Source of the DNA: Nephromyces sp. MM_2019
Lineage: Eukaryota > Apicomplexa > Aconoidasida > Nephromycida
Direction: 5' to 3'
Assembly (NCBI GenBank): GCA_015657535.1
Contig: JADHZB010000757.1
Coordinates: 1 to 11,274, forward strand
Length of the DNA: 11,274 bases
This document shows positions 7,914 through 11,274 of the stretch, piece by piece; the first letter of the stretch is position 1; every line of letters begins with the position of its first letter. A program made the position numbers and the translations under genes. The notes beneath the pieces are model-generated. The model did not search any database, was not told where the DNA came from, and worked only from the letters and a program-made list of their open reading frames with translations.

Positions 7914-10900
7914 ATGAGCTTCCCGCTTCCTTTCAGCTTCTTCCTCTCTGCGCTGCTTTTCTTAGGAAAAAGTCGTGTGTGCGTGTGCTGGTGTGTGTGC
8001 GTAGGCCTTTGTGCAGATGTTTGTGCCTTGGTGTGTGCGTACGTGCATTGGTGTGTGTATAGGTGTGTGCAGCTGTGTGTGTGGGTGTAAGCGTGTGTGT
8101 TTTTGTGCATCCAGGCGTGCTGTGTGTGCTCCGGTGTGTGTGCGTCGGTGGTGAATGTGTGCATCGGTGTGTGTGCAGCTGAGTGTGCTATCGATACTCA
8201 CCAATCTCCCTCATCTTCACTAATTTCCCTCTTCTCCATGATGAGTTTTCAACCAAAATTTTGGATAAATCAGTGGAATGTGGCGTTTCACTACGCCAAG
8301 GCATTCAGAAGAGGAAGGGAAGTCTGTTTAAACCATTCAGCGGCTTTTTACGAGCCTTTTGCCATATCTTCGCGCTTTTTGCGTATTTTCCCTTCTGGAA
8401 ATCACCACATGAAGAGGGAAAACGCTCAATTTCGAGTGAAAAGAAGGAAAAATTCTGTTTTTAGGGAGGAAATCGCTACTTCAGTAGAACAGAGTGCCTC
8501 AAATACTGCAGGAAAAGCTGAAAATTCCTCTTCATTCAACAAATTGAATAATTTTTTAGCTTCAAACTTTTCTGCATCTTCAGCATCTTCTTTATCTGAT
8601 TCTTCATCATCTTCATCATCTTCTACCTCCTCATCGTCTCTCCCCCCCCCTCCCTCCTCCATTAATTTGTCTGCCTCCTCAATACTACCACACACACATC
8701 AGACGCCCTCATTTCTTCAAAGAAAGAGAATGTCAATGCAGCTATGGAATGCTATAGTAAAGCGAGACTGGAATGACTGGGAAAGCTTACTTGTAGATGC
8801 TCATAGGTATGATGAGAAGATTATGGCACATACGCACACACACCCACACACACACACACACGCACATACACGCACGCGCATACACACACAAACCAACACA
8901 TACATGCAGTTCCTGTCTCTGATGGTGTGTTTAAAAGTATTAAATGATGTTATGATAGCGCAAAAGACACACCCCAGATAATGATACTAAAACTTATGCC
9001 AAGACGCGCACACAGACTTTGGTGCACACACAGAAAGCTAGGTACTCCCTAAAGACTCTGAAAATCAACCCCGAGCACTACAGTACATTGACTAAGCTCT
9101 TAGTAAGTAACTCAGGATCAAACACACACCATGAGATGCGTGTTATGGACGCACTCTGAGATCCCTCTGAGCAGCACACACACTGAGATATGATAGATGA
9201 GGTGTATGTACACTCACTTTGTCAATTTTTTGCTTTTTTTTCTCCCGAAATTCCAACTTTTTTCTGCCTTTAACTTTTATGCACCTTAATCCACTTGTGT
9301 GTCCGGGAATATGCCTTGTATGCAAGCTAATCTACTGGTTTGCAAGCACACACTTGTTATATATGAGCTGAGAAAAGTGATAAAATCGGCAGAATCTAGC
9401 ATTTTTACACATTTTGAGATCTTTGAGTGTACGTACGCTCATTTCTGCAGCATCAAAGGATGGAGATCAGACGAACTTTCCTCTTCTCTTTGTCTCTTTG
9501 GTTATCTGCTCTCTCATCGTCATCAAACGGAGAATGTGCGTACAAAAAGGAGTTTTCTGTAGATTTTTGGGGAAGCTGATGTGTGTGTGTGTTTGTGTTT
9601 CCCGGCAGTTGCGTGGATTGGTGGGGGTGCTGGTGACTCATTGTGTGAGTGTGTGTGAGTCTGTGCATGTGTAGTTCTATTTGTGTATATCTGTACTTCG
9701 TTCTGTGTTTGTATGTGTATATCTTGCAATTCAGTGGATATGTGTGTGTGTCTGAACCTCATTGTGTGCGCATATCTGCGCTTCATTGTGTGTATTTCTG
9801 TGTGTGTGCACGTAATCATTTGTGAGTACTCATGCTTGTTTTCGTTGAACTCCTATCCGTAGATGCTTGTGTGTATGGCGATATATCCAGTGTGTGTCTG
9901 TGCTTCATTGAGTGTGTGTGTATGCCATTCTCTCCCCAACTTTCCGCTATCACTGTGTTTTAGGCTCACTTAGTGTTGGAAGATATGAAGAGAAAAGGTA
10001 TGGAGCCAGTCATTATTAAGCTAAACGAGGTGCGTTCTACATCAAATGATTTTAATTCTTCTGATCCTATTAGTATGTGTTTAAACTGGGCTTTGATGCT
10101 TGCGCACACACACATACGCTTGTAAAATGTAGGTCAAGTTAGCTTTGATGCTGGAACACGCACCCTCTTGAAGTGTATATACACTCAGATTTGATGTTTT
10201 CACGCACACACACCTTCTAGGTGCATATACACTCAGATTTGATGTTTTCACGCACACACACCTTCTAGGTGCATATACACTCAGATCTGATGCTTGCACA
10301 CACACCAACCTTCCAGGTTTATGTAAACCCATACTTCAATATTCTGCCTGACTTCCTATCATGCTAAGGGCAGTGTTGATGCTCTGCCTACACTGAAGCC
10401 TCCCCAATCACTCAGTTTATAGGGTGTGTGTTTGAGGATGTTTTATAGACATACCTGCTTGCCAGAGGATGAGTGAGTGTGTGTCTCTTTGTACGAGCAT
10501 TTTCTTATAAAAACAAGGGTGTTTGCTGGCGTGCATCTTCATGAGGATGCGCTACCGTGTATCCCAATGCATAAGCGTGTTTCTGTCTGTATACGCGTGT
10601 GTGCTTACGTGTGTGCCTGTGTATGCTCTTTGTGTTCCTGTGTGTGTCGCTGTGTGCTCCCCCTGTGTGTGCATGAGAACACACGCATATTGTCTACTGG
10701 CTTGAGCTAATATTCTTGCACTTTACGAGAATGCCACTGGCCATACACAAACTCTGCCAAGCATACGCCTAGTTTTCTCCTTCTCAACCTAAAAAACGCA
10801 CGCACACACACACACACACATAGTGTATAAATACGCCTACCCAAATGCTTAGGATATGCTCAAATCATACCTCGAGTTTAAGGATATCTTCTGTGAAGGA

Positions 10901-11147
10901 CCTCCTGTTGGATGGCAGAACATTTGTAATCTCGTATGGACATCAGCCATAAGGTTAGGTGATTGGCAGTGTACACACACATAAAACAATGCGGTTCTCA
11001 CAGTCTCTAGAAGCAGTTCAATAGTCGTTCTACATGTAGTGTAAGCATTCTATGTGTGTGTGCAGGCTTCAAAAGAGGAAGCAAAAGCGTTTCAAAGAGT
11101 ATATAGCAACACTACCCTCGGAAGAAGTGTTGAAGTTATCAAAGACG
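7914..11147 (+). CDS. Multi-exon helical-repeat (PPR-like) protein, 3' partial
   Basis: Proposed exons: 7914-7971, 8179-8792, 9034-9102, 9964-10029, 10853-10968 and 11066-11147, continuing past the right edge (about 335 residues seen). Residues 1-19, MSFPLPFSFFLSALLFLGK, look like a signal peptide. A basic stretch follows, then a Ser/Pro-rich linker (about 149-182). From residue 208 the exons give LWNAIVKRDWNDWESLL, then LKTLKINPEHYSTLTKLL, LVLEDMKRKGMEPVIIKLNE, SYLEFKDIF and RFKEYIATLPSEEVLKLSK. The EDMKRKGMEP segment resembles the turn of a pentatricopeptide repeat, an RNA-binding helical hairpin. Junction phases all agree. A signal peptide plus basic Ser-rich leader would suit apicoplast-type import, but M40 (8238) is an alternative start. 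The family and the first exon are uncertain; exons 3-6 are well bounded. Exon 5 could end at 10953 instead. Confidence 0.55.
7972..8178 (+). other. Proposed intron, TG-rich
   Basis: The sequence between the leader exon and the long exon is almost entirely interrupted TG repeat. It starts GTCGTG, a weak donor, and ends GTGTGCAG, a good acceptor. It contains an in-frame stop (TAA about 8088-8090). A frame starting TTG-like inside the TG run encodes only Cys/Val and is rejected as an N-terminus. Confidence 0.45.
8793..9033 (+). other. Proposed intron with CA microsatellite
   Basis: It begins GTAGAT and ends CACACACAG. A CA-rich stretch fills 8826-8900 and, if translated, gives alternating His-Thr. 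A possible small exon lies inside: after ATGCAG at 8909 the frame reads FLSLMVCLKVLND up to a GTTATG site at 8949. It keeps phase, so it may be an extra or alternative exon. Confidence 0.5.
9103..9963 (+). other. Proposed 861-nt intron, CA-poor then TG-rich
   Basis: It begins with the near-ideal donor GTAAGT and ends GTGTTTTAG. T-rich and mixed sequence occupies 9200-9570 and interrupted TG repeat fills about 9576-9935. A good acceptor, CATTTCTGCAG at 9450, opens a frame reading HQRMEIRRTFLFSL, but I see no relation to the neighbouring helical exons. I leave it as intron; it could be an alternative exon. Confidence 0.55.
10030..10852 (+). other. Proposed 823-nt intron with mixed repeats
   Basis: It begins GTGCGT and ends ATGCTTAG. 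It contains the 48-bp tandem repeat (10135-10326), a TG-rich block (about 10420-10675) and a pure CA run near 10800-10820. Short frames inside are Cys/Val-rich repeat translations. The acceptor has a weak pyrimidine tract, the least certain splice site of the gene. Confidence 0.5.
10088..10326. repeat. 48-bp tandem repeat, two identical copies plus diverged copies
   Basis: Unit ACTCAGATTTGATGTTTTCA, then CGCACACACACCTTCTAGGT and GCATATAC, starts at 10183 and 10231 with identical copies. A third starts at 10279 and degrades. Two more diverged copies precede, recognisable by CTTTGATGCT at about 10090 and 10143. A 48-bp unit keeps frame, so the minus-strand frame over 10081-10332 is itself repetitive; I regard that as a by-product. 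Confidence 0.9.
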
Positions 11148-11274
11148 GTATGAATGCTAAATTTTTTAAAGGGAATGGGTTTTTGCGTGTGGTGTGCATG
11201 CCACCAGCTTCTGTGTGTTCTTCAAGTCTGCCATTAGCTCGTGTGTGTGGTGTGCATGCCACCAGCTTCTGTGT
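11148..11274. other. Intron start and 30-bp direct repeat at right edge
   Basis: The stretch begins with donor GTATGA after the last visible exon. Identical 30-bp copies, GTGTGGTGTGCATGCCACCA then GCTTCTGTGT, lie at 11187-11216 and 11245-11274, 58 bp apart, and the second is cut by the window end. Each contains GGTG...CACC arms around GCATGC, a near-palindrome. The array may continue beyond the window. Confidence 0.8.

Noticed and set aside
8426..8695. Minus-strand Glu/Asp-rich frame
   Set aside because: It is the antisense of the Ser-rich linker exon on the plus strand.
10081..10332. Repetitive minus-strand frame with NLSVYAPRRCVCVKTS units
   Set aside because: The 48-bp unit is a multiple of three, so any stop-free unit yields a repeating frame. 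It is intronic on the plus strand and shows no gene signals.
1..11274. tRNA, rRNA or transposon genes
   Set aside because: I saw no cloverleaf with conserved arms, no rRNA core segments, and no reverse transcriptase, integrase or transposase motifs on either strand by eye. A tRNA scan would be decisive.

Overview
The window looks like nuclear DNA from a unicellular eukaryote with spliceosomal introns. Coding information sits in short pieces bounded by GT and AG, separated by long stretches of TG/CA dinucleotide repeat, C-run or G-run minisatellites and purine-rich tracts. One gene is clearly recognisable: a bacterial-type translation initiation factor IF-3 with a basic N-terminal extension, which means the host has a translating organelle. 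Intron-dense genes with serine-rich inserts, a nuclear organelle IF-3 and heavy microsatellite load would fit an alveolate such as a coccidian apicomplexan or a chromerid. That placement is inference and I cannot name a genus. The single N at 5261 shows this is draft assembly sequence.

Layout. Positions 1-3895 have no gene I can defend. They hold a 30-bp G-run tandem repeat at the left edge, a purine-rich GAA/GAT tract, a G-run repeat field, CA-rich repeats with a 50-bp tandem unit, a possible terminal exon ending at 2739, and an AT- and pyrimidine-rich spacer. Positions 3896-5731 are the IF-3 gene on the plus strand, in three exons (3896-4030, 4926-5118, 5277-5731). Its spliced length is 783 nt (260 codons plus stop), and both IF-3 domains are visible. 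Positions 5732-6238 are a spacer. Positions 6239-7407 may hold a weakly supported serine-rich gene or 5' exons. Positions 7914-11147 hold a second multi-exon plus-strand gene that runs off the right edge. Its exons encode a hydrophobic leader, a basic and then Ser-rich N-terminal region, and helical pieces resembling pentatricopeptide-type repeats.

If the two gene models are right, both products may work in organelle gene expression: IF-3 in initiation on organelle ribosomes, and the helical-repeat protein possibly as an RNA-binding factor. The second assignment is only a suggestion. All convincing coding exons lie on the plus strand. Most long open frames elsewhere are repeat-encoded (Cys-Val, His-Thr, Ser or Glu/Asp runs) and I do not regard them as genes.
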